From contig AP026538.1 of NCBI GenBank assembly GCA_026075535.2, positions 5,394,001 to 5,458,000 of the forward strand: a stretch of DNA of 64,000 nt. The letters are read 5' to 3'. The notes below the pieces were generated by a model. That model was not told where the DNA came from and ran no database searches. It was given only the letters and a program-made list of their open reading frames with translations. Each line of letters begins with the position of its first letter. The stretch's first letter is position 1. The translations under genes and the position numbers were made by a program. The DNA is from Tricholoma matsutake. Its lineage: Eukaryota > Basidiomycota > Agaricomycetes > Agaricales > Tricholomataceae. Shown here piece after piece: positions 31,790 to 42,640 of the stretch.

Positions 31790-33566
31790 ATGATTGGAGC
31801 CATGAGTCAAATCACTCGGACTCATAAGTTAGGATTCAATGATGACATCCCACCCTCTTCTCCCCAGGATGCTTCAAGTATGGATGCCTATGCCATGGAC
31901 ATGCTACCTACCTGGTCTCAAGACTGCATCTGTGGACAAGTATTCTCGGTACCACAAGCAGAGTTGCCAGAAGATGAAGAAATGGCTTTCCTGCACTCTG
32001 GAAAAGTTCAAGGAGGTTTGGGAGGCAAAGAAGTGTTGAAAAATGGAACAAATGTCACATGAGGAAGCTGCAGAATGCTCTTCACACCAGAATGTGGCTG
32101 CTGAACTACTTTCAAATGATGCTCGCTTGCCTGGCATCCATCCAGAGGTTAGCCTTCTCATTTATTGAGCTCTATTGCTGATGATGGGTTGTTAGAGTGT
32201 GGAGGCTACCACTATGAATTATGAAGACCTGGATCAATCCCTGGCATGGTGGAGAGGTCACTGGGAACATCATCAGCTGCCAAAGCATTATTGAGATATA
32301 GTGCCTGGACTGCCAGCTTCACTTCCTCCAGCACCTTCACAAGTTATGTTGCCATTTGATCAGATGGATACAGCTGTTTCTCAGGTTACTGTGCTCTCTC
32401 CATCACTGGAAATCTGTGTGCATCTATCTCCATTCAAAAAGATCCTCAAATCTATGCACAATATCTTTGGGCTTTTCTGACAGTACTATGCAACTCACTT
32501 CCCTAATCATGATCCTGATGAGAATCAAATGCCTGACAACCTGACAAATGTATCACTGGATATCTCTTCCACTCATCGAGCTGATTCTTACTATCCATAT
32601 CCAAATCAATCATCATTTATGTTGGGAGAATGGTATTGGAATGATGGAGTAAAGAAATCACAGTTTAGCTTCCAGAAACTCATCAAGATAGTCAGACACT
32701 CAGGTTTTTGACTGAGGATATTGCAGGAAACAACTGGCAGATTATTGATGCACAACTGAGTGGAGAGCATGCATGTGACAGCTCCAATGATGAAGATGGT
32801 TGGGCAGACAAACCAGATGATGGAGACTGGATGAAAACACCTATCAAATTCAATGTCCCTTTTCACAAAAGAATGCTGCATCCAGGCCAAAAGGAGTTTG
32901 AGGCAGGAATCCTCCATCACCACAAGTTGGTCTCAGTGCTCAGAGAGAAGATCATATGACCATCTATGCACTCCCACCTCCATTTCGAGCCTTATGAGTT
33001 GTTTGGCAACCAAATGAAGCTTCCAAACCAGTCCAAGTTCCCAGAGAACTCTACACATCAGAGGATTTCATTAAGGCTCACTGCAACCTTCAGGACTCCC
33101 CTGGAGAGCTGGGATGCGATCTCCCGAGGGTTGTACTCAGTGTTATGTTCACCTCTGATAGTACTCAGCTCATGAATTTCAGCAACTCCAAACTATGGCC
33201 TGTTTATCTTGCAATAGGGAATGAGTCAAAGAATAGGAGGTCGAAACCATCCTGTCAGGCATTTGAACACATTGCTTACCTGGAGACAGTGCATGAGACT
33301 TCTTTGGCTTTCTGTGTGGACCCTCAATTTTTTTGAATGATAGCTCTCAGATGCCTTCAAAACCTTTGCAGCAGAGCACATTGGTGGCAAGGGGCCCAAC
33401 AGTGCATTCATGGTGCATTGCTCCAGAAAAATCTACCATGTACAGTGAGCAATTATTCTTGACAACGAATTCCTGGAAGTGTATGAGCACAGAATGGCTA
33501 TTAAGTGCTGTGACAACATTTGGCAGCAGTTCTACCCTCATGTATTCACATATTCTGCAGACTAAA
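31790..33566 (+). pseudogene. Plavaka-type transposase, N-terminal half
   Basis: Successive frames show YYPYPNQSSFMLGEWYWNDG with KKSQFSFQKLIKIV (32,590-32,690), TEDIAGNNWQIIDAQLSGEH (32,709), DDGDWMKTPIKFNVPFHKRM (32,817), FEAGILHHHKLVSVLREKI (32,900), HLHFEPYELF, then after a one-base loss WQPNEASKPVQVPRELYTSE (33,000), LPRVVLSVMFTSDSTQLMNF then SNSKLWPVYLAIGNESKNRR (33,130-33,240), and a final block FYPHVFTYSAD ending at 33,562. This is the order seen in Plavaka-like (CACTA-related) transposases up to the YSADYPEK segment. The Tyr-Ser-Ala-Asp codons run straight into the left end of element A, and nothing resembling the remainder follows that element. At least one frameshift (near 32,999) and several stops are present. 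Confidence 0.7.
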
Positions 33567-33884
33567 CAGTACTTTACAGTCCCCCACCTGTCCTAGTGGA
33601 CTCCGACCGGACTGACTGGAGTCCACTGGAGTCCGAGTGGAGTCCAATTGAACTACACTAAGTCATGTAGAGTTCAATTGCCCATTGGAGTCCAACTGGA
33701 GTCCAAGTGGAGTCCAACTGGAGTCCAACTGGAGTCCAACTGGAGTCCAACTGGAGTCCGAGTGGAGTCCAACTGGAGTCCAAGTGGAATGCATTTCAAC
33801 CAAATGATAAGTCAATTAGATATGAGCTCAAAGGACTTTGGAGTTGGTGAATTTCATAAAGTACCCACAAAATAAATTTGTGTA

Positions 33885-33970
33885 CTGCAGGAATTGAACT
33901 CAAGACCTCACCATAAGGAATCACATGACAAACCAAACAAGTGTGCTCAACCACTTGAGCCACAGGAGAT
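33885..33970 (-). tRNA. tRNA-like (Pol III promoter) in left arm of element A
   Basis: Read on the minus strand, an A-box-like TGGCTCAAGTGGTTGAG is followed about 50 nt later by the B-box-like AGTTCAATTCC. The spacing suits a class II (Leu/Ser-like) tRNA ancestor. Stems are degenerate. It points outward to the left end of the element. Confidence 0.5.
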
Positions 33971-34725
33971 TTATTAGGGTTCAATAGAAGGTTTACTTAT
34001 GACTCAACTTTTCATATTCTTTGAGGAGGCATTTTTCAAACAATTAAGATCAAAATTTTTTAATTAGCCACATCCCTTGTGTAGGACACAAGGGAGTGGG
34101 TATAATATAATAATAAACAAAAAAAAACCCCTCTTGCATCTTGCGAGAGGGGGGGGATTATTACTATGTACATAAAAAACTAAACCCCTTGCGTTCAGTG
34201 TGAGGGGGGGTTGGAGGATGTGGTCTGGGGTGGGTGTCATCGCCCACCCCTCCTCGCATGTGTCCATCGCCGTAGCAAGCCGCACCCATCATCCACCCTA
34301 TGAGCAGAGGCTCATAGGCATGGGGATGGGTGCCGTGATCGTTGTAACCCTGGTGTACCCACCATCCACCCAACGAGCAGGTGCTCATCGGCATGGGGTG
34401 GGTGTGTTGTCAGTTTTGTGGGTCTCCTAGTTTGGAGGGGTTGGGGGGAATGGTCAGTGATGTGGCATGCAAGGGAGGGGGTAGGTGGGTGCTTACCAGG
34501 TGGGTATCCTGCTCTGCAGGTCTCCCAGTACCCCTCTGCCATCTCCTATCCTTTATCGACACCCTCACATCCTGTTTGGATGGGGAGGAGGGGGCTGGCA
34601 TGGGTGTCATTGGGTCTGGGTCATTCTGGGTCCTGGTGCTGGTAGGCGGCATCGTCATCATCATCATCGACTGCACACACTCACAATCCACCCTACGAGC
34701 AGGGGCTCATAGGCATGGGGTGGGT

Positions 34726-35177
34726 GTGTTGGCTCATTTGCAGGTGGTGGTGTCATTACTAGTAGATTATAACCTAGAAAACTCAAAAAATGAGTTAGTT
34801 AGTTGATAAAAACAAAAACAAAACAAAAAACACTTATGTAGGGCCCAAACAATGCGATCTGCATTGTTTGGGCCCATGTTGGCTCGTTTGTGGGTGGTGG
34901 TGTCATTACTAGTAGATTATAACCTAGAAAACTAAAAAAACGAGTTAGTTAGTTTATAAAAACAAAAACCAAATGAAAAAAACTTATGTAGGGCCCAAAC
35001 GACACTATCTGCATTGTTTGGGCCCATGTTGGCTCATTTGTGAGTGGTGGCATTGTTGCCAGTAGATTATAACCTAGAAAACTAAAAAAACAGGTTAGTT
35101 AGTTTATAAAAACAAAAAGCAAATGAAAAAAAAACTTATGTAGGGCCCAAACAATGCAGATCGCATCATTTGGGCCC
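34726..35177 (-). repeat. Threefold ~150-bp exon-intron tandem array
   Basis: Three units (34,726-34,875, 34,876-35,025, 35,026-35,177) each hold one exon-like segment and one intron-like segment with CTAACTAAC and a TTTAG acceptor. Each exon ends in a hairpin (GGGCCCAAACAATGC, a 5-nt loop, GCATTGTTTGGGCCC). The donor is ATAAGT in all three, where element B keeps GTAAGT; the preceding C makes this a CG-to-CA change. Confidence 0.75.
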
Positions 35178-35420
35178 GCATTCCATCCATTTGGCTCGTT
35201 TGCGGGTGGTGGTGATGGCGGATTGGGCGTGGGAGTGGTGGCAATGGGTGTCCATGCAGTGGTGGTGGTGGTAGAGAGAGGCGGGAAGGAGGCGGCATCG
35301 ACAGTGGTGGTGGTGGTGGTATTGAGTGAGGAGCTGGCACATTTGATGAAGTGGCAATATGCTTTGTCATACACAGCCATACCACGGTACCTAATGCAAG
35401 TAGATGATGCCTCACACAAG

Positions 35421-35500
35421 GTACTGTGGTGTAACAGTTATATTGTGCATCATGATTGATTACATAAGCAACCTACAGAGATCTGGGTTCAATTCCTTTT
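35421..35500 (+). tRNA. tRNA-like (Pol III promoter) in right arm of element A
   Basis: TGTGGTGTAACAGTTA (35,425-35,440) resembles the A box of Asp/Glu-type tRNAs, and GGTTCAATTCC (35,486-35,496) is a good B box. TTTT follows directly at 35,497. It faces the right end of the element. Confidence 0.5.
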
Positions 35501-35702
35501 CTTACACACTTTTTCAGCAGAATCTGACTGGACTCCACTGGACCAGTCCGAGTGGAATCCAGTGTTTGAGTGGATTCCACTCGGAGTCCAGTTGGACTGG
35601 ACTGGGACTGGACTGGCAACTTTGCAGGCAGTTGGCTGGTGAACAGTCCTGGTGGACTCCAGTCAGAGTCTGATGGGAAAGGTGGGGGAGTGTAAAGACC
35701 TC

Positions 35703-36107
35703 GGATGATGGCATGAAAAGCAAACTAATGCTCATGGGAATCAACATCATTGCCATTGTCATCAGCTCAACCTTGGCTGTAGCAACAGCCTTGACCTTTG
35801 CCTTCTGCCTCTATGCTATCTTTCAACCATGACCCAAATCCCTGATCACTGATATTGAATTCTCAATTCTATGACACCCTAGAGGGGCACCCCCTTCTAA
35901 CAATACCACTGACTCCCTGATACAACTGCCAGAGGCAGCACAAACCAGAAGAGCCTAATCATGGTCTGAGTTTGGACATGAACTATTCCTCCACTGCATA
36001 CCCTGACCCTGACCCAACCATATTTCCTGACTGCACCCATCAGACCCAGAAGAAGAAATGAAGATATAGGTCAAGATTTGGAATCTTCAACCATAACAGG
36101 GGGGTAA
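35703..36107 (+). pseudogene. 3' internal end of an LTR retrotransposon with polypurine tract
   Basis: Degenerate coding-like sequence (LTLAVATALTFAFCLY near 35,775 is possibly chance) ends in AACAGGGGGGTAA at 36,095-36,107 directly before an LTR beginning TGTTACAA. This arrangement is the expected polypurine tract plus 3' LTR boundary. The rest of gag-pol is absent; element A ends just upstream. Confidence 0.55.
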
Positions 36108-36930
36108 TGTTACAATTTTCCTTGTAACATGTGAGACCTGACAGACCTGACAGACCCAATGACCATCTCCAGACAGGAGGCACCCTTGATGCATGCAGAC
36201 TCCATGCTTTACAATCACCTTCAGACAGAAGGCACCCCCAACATGCTGCGCCACAACACTCCTTGACATTGTATCCATGACATCAGATCCATGACATTGG
36301 ACTCATTATTCCCTGACATGCTGTTCTGCAGCATTCCATGACATCAGATGCCTCACACTAGGCATGAGGACTATTCTTACTTGATAACCATCATATGTTC
36401 CGATTGGTTGATAAGGACATTCAACTCTAGTATAAGTACTGTGAGTAGTAGTAGTGATGTCCTTAGTTTAGATCTAGGCAAATCACAGCTCTAACTTGCA
36501 ACTCACGAACTCTACTAAGGAAGTCCCTTAGTACATGAACCCAAATGACTCTATGCAGAAGGCCTCCTAGAGTGCACTGTTGGCCTTACATCAGAAGCTC
36601 CAAGTAAGACCAGTGACAAATGACCTCTCAAGGAAGCACCTCAAGACTTGACAGATTGAGTGGTTGAGGCTTCACCCTTAACATCAACAACTCCAGTGAA
36701 ACCAGTGAGCCACTCAAAGAGTAGATGCAATACTTGGGACAGTGAACACACACTGCCGAGCTTATGTGATATCCAATTTTGTACATCTGACATTTGTCAT
36801 TGTTGTTGTCACCATGTCAGTGTCATCACTGTATTTCCTCAGCTGTTATGTGTTGTTAGTAGTCAATGTCATGCAGCTTGTTGATTCTAGCATGTATATT
36901 TTGTTGTGCTCGTGAAGTTGTAAGTAGGAT
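36108..36930 (+). repeat. LTR of the TGTTACAA family (3' LTR)
   Basis: It begins TGTTACAATTTTCCTTGTAA with an internal mirror TTACAA...TTGTAA. Its first 280 bp match the minus strand of 40,490-40,100, including GACCTGACAGACC, TCAGACAGAAGGCACCCCCA and CATGCTGxxCxxCAxCA. A possible promoter area lies at 36,420-36,480. The right end is uncertain. Confidence 0.65.
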
Positions 36931-37500
36931 AGAAATTAAAATTTGATGATTCAAATATTTTAGGGTGTTGTTTGCAGTGCATCGGGGGACCCCTCAACCC
37001 CCTTTCCTTTGCCTGCGGCACCTCAATACCCTCTCCTTTTTAGAACAATGTTTTTTGTCATTCTTGAAACTCTTGCCACCTTCAGGACAACTGTGCATCG
37101 ATCCCTCAGGTAGTTGTTGATGGATTGGTAGGATGGGTGCTTTGGGGATGTTGGAGGAATCATTATGCACTCTTGAGGGCATAGGTTGTTGGAAACCAGA
37201 TGTGTGCCTTGTCAGAACTCCAGGAGGATTGTTTACTGACAATTTTTTGACAACTTCCATCATTCTCCAGGTCTGGCACTCAATGCAACTGCATCATGTT
37301 TATTTTGAGTTCTGTGTCTCGGTTGTCTGGACATGGCTCCACTTCCTCAGCATCAACAAGCCCTAAACCTCATCTCTCCACCCCAGCCAGTGGTGCAGCT
37401 TGATGCATGCATTATTATAGTTGTTACACAATGCTTATTATACATTAATTCAACTTCAATTCTCTTCAATTCTAATTAATTGTTGCTTTGGTTATCATCT
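36931..37500. other. No gene assigned
   Basis: Frames on both strands (minus 36,994-37,263, plus 37,133-37,366) are open without known motifs. Confidence 0.3.
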
Positions 37501-37509
37501 CTAATAGGG

Positions 37510-39815
37510 CTAATGCATCTTATAAGATTCCTTACACTTTTCTTTCCACTGTGGTTGAAATTGAATGAGATCATGTTGTTGATTCTGAGATGAACTTTCC
37601 AAGCCTGCAGCACCCTCTTCATTCAAACCATGTGCCACCTTGCCACTTGACACAGTTGCCTCATTTGTCCCAAGTTTGAATGAATCATGGACTGCATGAT
37701 AAATATGTACTTTGAGATTGTAATCCTCTGAATAAATTGCAAGACTTACATTGACTTCCTTCAACTGCATTAAGCCACTCTTGAATGCACTGCACCATTT
37801 GAACCTTCATTCCTAGCAAGATTGCTGTAATCTTTTTGAGTGCACGTGCGATAGCATCCTCCACCACCTGCCATTCCATCAGAGCTGTCACAAGATCAGT
37901 GTCATTGAGTGCTTGCATTTTGGGTCTGTCAAGGTAAGCAATGGTTTTATGGTTCTGATGGTTGGAACATTCTGCCAGCAGTTCCACATCCAATTCATGG
38001 CCTGCATCCTGTGGATCAGACTGAATTGTTGAATCTGGGACCACATCAGATGAGTATGGTGAATGGAAGCAAGTATGTCGCTGATAATGTTTAACTTTGA
38101 TAATAGTCCATATATGTATTTGGTGCACCTTTTTTTGCTCTTGACAATGTTCTGGTACCCTTGTTTGATGGCACAATGACAATTCCTGCAAAATATGAGG
38201 TGGAGCATTGTCCAATGAAGATGAAGATTGATCTTCTGTGGGTGAGGATTCTTTGTCACCAAGGTCACTGTCTTCAATCATGTCCTTGTTGGAAGAGTCA
38301 GCTTCATCTTCAGAGAGATCAGGATCATTTTCGAGGCTGGTAAGCCATTTTTTAATGTGCTTGTCATGCTCAGGAGTCAGAAGCTGAGGGGAGGGAGGCT
38401 GTGTGTAGACATGGATTCAGTTGACAGGGAGTTGTTATTCCCAAGGCTGGATGACCCTGATGAAGTTGCCAATTGTGTCTGTCTGACTCAGAGTTTGATG
38501 ATGCACAGGTTTGTACAATAGTCCTTCATCTCCTGGGAATGATGAAGCTTCTCAAAACCTTCAGGAATTACTTTTGTGACAAGCAGGTGTAGAGAATCAA
38601 TCCTAGATAAGAATAGACTCAGTCGATGTATAATTGACTCTATACGAGTGAATAGTACCTAGATAAGAATAGACTATGGTACTATTAATAATCCTGTATG
38701 TAAGGTTCTATGGAACGTTACTCACCTCAGTTGATGTATAATTGACTGAGGTGTCTAACTAATATTGTGGGGTATATATACTAGAAGTCATAAAGGTAAC
38801 CAAAAGATGAGTATAAAGGGGACATGCCAAAAGACTTGTTGATAATGCCAACATGCCATAAAGGGATGTCAGTGATGGGATCAAATGAACACATCATCGG
38901 ATATGATGATACCCGTTCACGGTGTATATTTCAACAGCAGGAGGATCCACATGCCAATATGAGGGAGCCTTCCACAGTGCTGAAATGGGGGGAAGTAATC
39001 ATTTTTGATATGACCATTGAATGATTCAAGTGGGTTCATTGTACATGCAACTGCTGAGATTGGAATACTCAGTCTTTGAGAAGCTTTGATGCTAGCAAGA
39101 GACCATGAATGCCAATAAACCTCAACACTGATGTATCCATTGAAGTAGGCAAGGAATGTGAGTACTGCCTTTGATTGAGCCTTTGAGATTGTGTTTCTCT
39201 TCCTGCCTAGACTCTCCCAGTATTGTTTCTCATTGTGATAGAGCTGCACTGCCTTGGTATATGCAGTGACATCCTGGAGTTGGATGGAAAGAAATTTGCC
39301 AAGTCTTGAGCACACAGCCTTGCAATCCTTGCCTTTTGGAACAGGTCCAAGTGATCTATTCAATTTATTTTGCCAGGCCTGCCATACATGGAAGATGCAG
39401 AGCAGAAGAAGAAGTATCCCTGGCCAGTAAGCTGTGAGTTCTGACCATTTGCATGGGTCATTATCTGTGTTCCCAATTCAAAAGTTGAAAGATTCACCCA
39501 GATCATTTGTGCCCATTTTAGCCTTGTGAATGTGAATTCCAAACAACCAAGTCAAGAGTGTTGTGTTATAGTCTGTGTTGGTTGCCTTAGCCATGTCTCT
39601 AGCTGTGAACAGAATGAACATGATCAGGATATTAGAATTAGCAGAAGAGCTCAAGTGGAAGAAAAAGTCCATCAGCACTTGCTTATGGTGTCTGAATTGC
39701 CAAGCAGCTGCCTTCATCTCTAGAGTAACAATAATCATTTCAAATCTGTCACTGTTATCCTCCCTCCACTCCTTTCTTCCTGTTCCAAAAAAAAAAGATT
39801 CAAATGGCAATGGAG
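37510..39815 (-). pseudogene. MULE-type transposase and C-terminal tail
   Basis: The N-terminal block KEWREDNSDRFEMIIVTLEM then KAAAWQFRHHKQVLMDFFFH (39,775-39,665) corresponds to the MULE domain start (AAW.yGH...lLDGTFG), although the usual LDGTFG is here MDFFFH. TDNDPCKWSELTAYWPGILL then LLCIFHVWQAWQNKLNR (about 39,465-39,360) carries the TDxD and CxFHxxQxW motifs. CTMNPLESFNGHIKNDYFPP (39,060-38,960) is the ESFNGxxK block near the end of the domain. A downstream frame (38,281-37,685) is acidic, then QALNDTDLVTALMEWQVVED. Frame changes and a 200-bp insertion near 38,590 separate them. The first catalytic Asp motif is altered, so it is inactive. Confidence 0.65.
38590..38790. repeat. Short insertion with paired direct repeats
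   Basis: CCTAGATAAGAATAGACT occurs twice (38,602 and 38,650), and CAG(T/C)xGATGTATAATTGACT occurs twice (38,620 and 38,728). This may be a small non-autonomous element inside the MULE tail; its borders are unclear. Confidence 0.45.
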
Positions 39816-39825
39816 AAATCCAATG

Positions 39826-40099
39826 ATTGGCAAAAGCAATTCAAAAATGATATTGCAGGGATTAACCAATCTCTGCAACAACTAGTGTTTGCAGGTCCAG
39901 TCCACCTTTTCTATTTTTAGGTTATTATGTGATTTTTGCAGTCTTCACATATACTGGGCATTGGCAAACACAGGGTCCTTAGAGTTTTCTCTTTGGATTT
40001 CCCTTTGCTAGGTGTGCCTCCAATTCCTGTAATACATATGTACTATAATTTTAACTTTGGATTTCCCTTTTCTAGTCCATTAATTAAGTGGCCTCTAAG
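39826..40099. other. Spacer with a hAT-like terminal fragment
   Basis: CTAGTGTTTGCAGGTCCAGT at about 39,882 resembles the TAGTGTTTGAAGGTCC hAT end but is not followed by a recognisable element. The CCTTAGAGTTTTCTC repeat shared with 24,043 lies at 39,979. Confidence 0.35.
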
Positions 40100-40490
40100 G
40101 TTGCCCTTATAGTTATCAAGTAAGAATAGCATAACAATAGTCCTCATGCCTAGTGTGAGGCATCTGATGTCACAGAGTGCTGCAGCACAGCATGTCAGGG
40201 AATAATGAAAGATAAGCCTCATGCCTAGCATGTGGCATCCAATGTCATGGATCTGATGTCAAGGATCTGATGTCAAGGAGTGCTGCTGCACAGCATGTCA
40301 AGTGTGGGAGTCTGATATCATGGATCCAATGTCAAGGGGTGTTGTGGTGCAGCATGTTGGGGGTGCCTTCTGTCTGAAGGTGATTGTAAAGCATGGAGTC
40401 TGCATGTGTCAAGGGTGCCTCCTGTCTGGAGGTGGTCGTTGGGTCTCTCAGGTCTGTCAGGTCTTGCATGTTACAAGGAAAATTGTAACA
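40100..40490 (-). repeat. LTR fragment of the TGTTACAA family
   Basis: The minus strand begins TGTTACAATTTTCCTTGTAA at 40,490 and tracks the 36,108 LTR for about 280 bp, with an extra duplicated ATGACATCxGATxC block. Similarity ends near TTACTTGATAAC (about 40,115). No internal region is attached. Confidence 0.65.
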
Positions 40491-40609
40491 GTTGATGTTG
40501 ATAGAGATGTAGTACTCAAGGCAGCTGTTGACAGGCACATCAAAGTGGGAAGTGTTCTCATTGGAGTGGTAGTTAGGGGAGATGCTGCAGCTGATTGGGG
40601 ACATAAGTG

Positions 40610-42640
40610 TCAGATGATCTCTAGTACCTTGTCCCCACACTGCTCAATCTCATCCCATCGAGTTTTTGTTTTCAGCTCCATGGTCAAATTTATCTTGTGG
40701 TAGTGTGCACAATCAATAATGTGGTTAAGCACCTCATTCAGCATGATGAATGTTGGTCCAAGGTCATGGAGGTGCATCCATAGTGAGCAGCTGTTGCATT
40801 CTCCCACCAATCTTCTAATGCTTCTCCCAGCTTGCAATCATCAGCTGCCATCTTGTACCCCAGCTCCAACCATGACCAAGGTAGGAGTTGATCCAACTTT
40901 CAAGGTGGGACTTTGAAGAAGTCAAATGATGTTGGATTATGAAGGTCACAGCAAAGCCATGAGATGGGAAGAGCACAATGAGAACAACTCTCAGGGACAG
41001 TAGGATTGCATTGCTGGTGATCTGACACTGCCAGTGTCATGGTGAGAAGATAGAAGATCAACAACACATCAAAGCATCCACAAATGGAAGGTACTGACCA
41101 GCTTTGCCATTCTTGAAGTACATGTTGAGTGGAGTCATCAACAATGAAACCTTCAAGGACCTGCATTAATGAAGTCATCCATGACTGGTTCAAGGGTGCA
41201 TTTTGTTGATTTCCTTCTTTTGTGGTTTCTTGGCTAGTTCCAAGTACCTTACATGCATCTCCTCCAGTTTGGTTTTGCATTCATCTGCTGAGTCATCTGA
41301 TGATCCTTCAACATTGACAGATTCCTCAACCTGCAATACCATGGTCATGCCCTGGGTACCCTCAATTCTATGACACCATTTAGTCAGGATGCCACACTTT
41401 TTCCTGCCTTGCATTTTTTTGTCTCCTCTTTCTTGTTGCATATTTCATCAAAATGTTCCTTTTTTTATGAGAAACACAGCAGTAGCCTCAAGGGCCAGAT
41501 TCTGACCTGCACTTCCAAATATTTGCCATAACATTGACAGGGTACATGTTGTTTTCCACTGTACCACTAATTCCACATCAGGAACATCCATTCCCTAGTT
41601 TCTCATAAGTAATATATATATATATATCATGTGATCATACTAGCTCACCATTCCAAAAGAATCTGTTGTGAATAAACCCCATGTATGGCCTCCACCAAAT
41701 TGAGTAGCTTCACCATCTTTAAAGACATCTGACATGTCAGAATTGAGCCACTTGATCTTGTCTCAAAATTCTGGTGGTAAGAGTGATTGTAGATGATTAC
41801 ATGCATGTATCACTTCATTGATGTCATCAAAGAAGACCAAAAATTTGGGTGGCAGTGTGTCTCCCAGCTTCCAGTTGCATAGCACAAACTCAAGATCAAC
41901 AAAAACTCAAGATCAACAAAGCTACCTAGAGGACTGAGTGTTTGGCATACACACATGTGGATATTGGGATGGTCACTTGATTGGTGGAAGACAGCAAGAT
42001 TTTCCATTTGGAGCTGAAGAATGGATCTGACATCATTGAATAACAAAGGTGGGAGTGTTGCAGAAGTGATCATGATTGGAATACTTCTCGGGAGTACAAA
42101 CTGGAGACATCCAACTTCTTTGTATTCAGAGCAGAAATCTCCCCAAGCACTGATACAATGTGCCTCATCGAAAACCAAACTGATGATTTAATCTGTAAAA
42201 CAAGGATTTATAGCAAGCCATTCAAAACCTCCATCTGATTTCATCAGCTGTTCAGGATTAATAATGACTGCATGATACTCCAGATTCTCAATAGCCTTGA
42301 GTCATACAAAACACTATGTCCTCCTTTCATGCATAAGAAGGACAAAACTTATGCAAAAGTTCTCTGCAGTGGCTGTAACAGCACTGATAAAAATAGCCAT
42401 GAAGCCAGCCTTGGTGAGAGTAGCAACATTCTGTTTGCCCAAAATGTCCAGTGGTGTGAAGATTTTCTGGACTTTACCGGGAGGTCGAAACAACAGTGGC
42501 ATCCAGAAGGTAAGAGTCTTGCCCATGCCAGTCCTCACTATGAAAGCAATGTCTTTATCACCTCTCAAAACTGCATTGACTACTGTAAGAGTACCACTAT
42601 TCTTACAACAATCGATCAAATATCTGCTTATGTAAGATAC
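40610..42640 (-). pseudogene. RecQ-like DEAH helicase, degenerate
   Basis: From 42,619 downward, RGDKDIAFIVRTGMGKTLTF then WMPLLF is the Walker A region (usual GTGxGKT, here RTGMGKT). FTPLDILGKQNVATLTKAGF follows. VFDEAHCISAWGDFCSEYKE (about 42,176) is the DEAH box with the RecQ HCISxWGxxFRxxY pattern, and PIMITSATLPP is motif III. C-terminal remnants include CALPISWLCCDLHNP (about 40,990-40,950), a Cys pair seen before the tail, and LGPTFIMLNEVLNHIIDCAH with HKINLTMELKTKTRWDEIEQ (40,760-40,640). Overall order matches agaricomycete RecQ-like repeat helicases, thought to unwind 3'-5'. Frameshifts and stops make it non-functional. Confidence 0.7.

Larger units (their letters stand above)
33567..35702. 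mobile_element. TIR element A (tRNA-like ends, LLxGW cargo)
   Basis: The left end CAGTACTTTACAGTCCCCCA and the right end GGTGGGGGAGTGTAAAGACC are near-perfect complements. Behind each lie arrays of an 11-12 bp unit, GGAGTCCAACT on the left and its complement on the right, so the ends can fold back. Inside are two outward-facing tRNA-like sequences and a minus-strand intron-rich coding core (about 34,250-35,420) with YEPLLIGWMMG, DEHLLVGWMVG and GPNDAIxIVWAL-type exons. Unlike element B, the bases outside the two ends do not match (AGACTAAA and GGATGATG), and the left flank is a Plavaka gene that does not resume on the right. I infer recombination between copies or a later deletion. No transposase is encoded. 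Confidence 0.8.

Noticed and set aside
4246..33566. The Tnp2-type fragment (minus, 4.2-6.3 kb) and Plavaka half (plus, 31.8-33.6 kb) as one split gene
   Set aside because: They are on opposite strands 25 kb apart and their central motifs belong to different subgroups, so I treat them as separate elements.
39882..39905. A further hAT element starting TAGTGTTTGCAGGTCC
   Set aside because: Only about 20 bases match the hAT tip, with no subterminal repeats or partner end.
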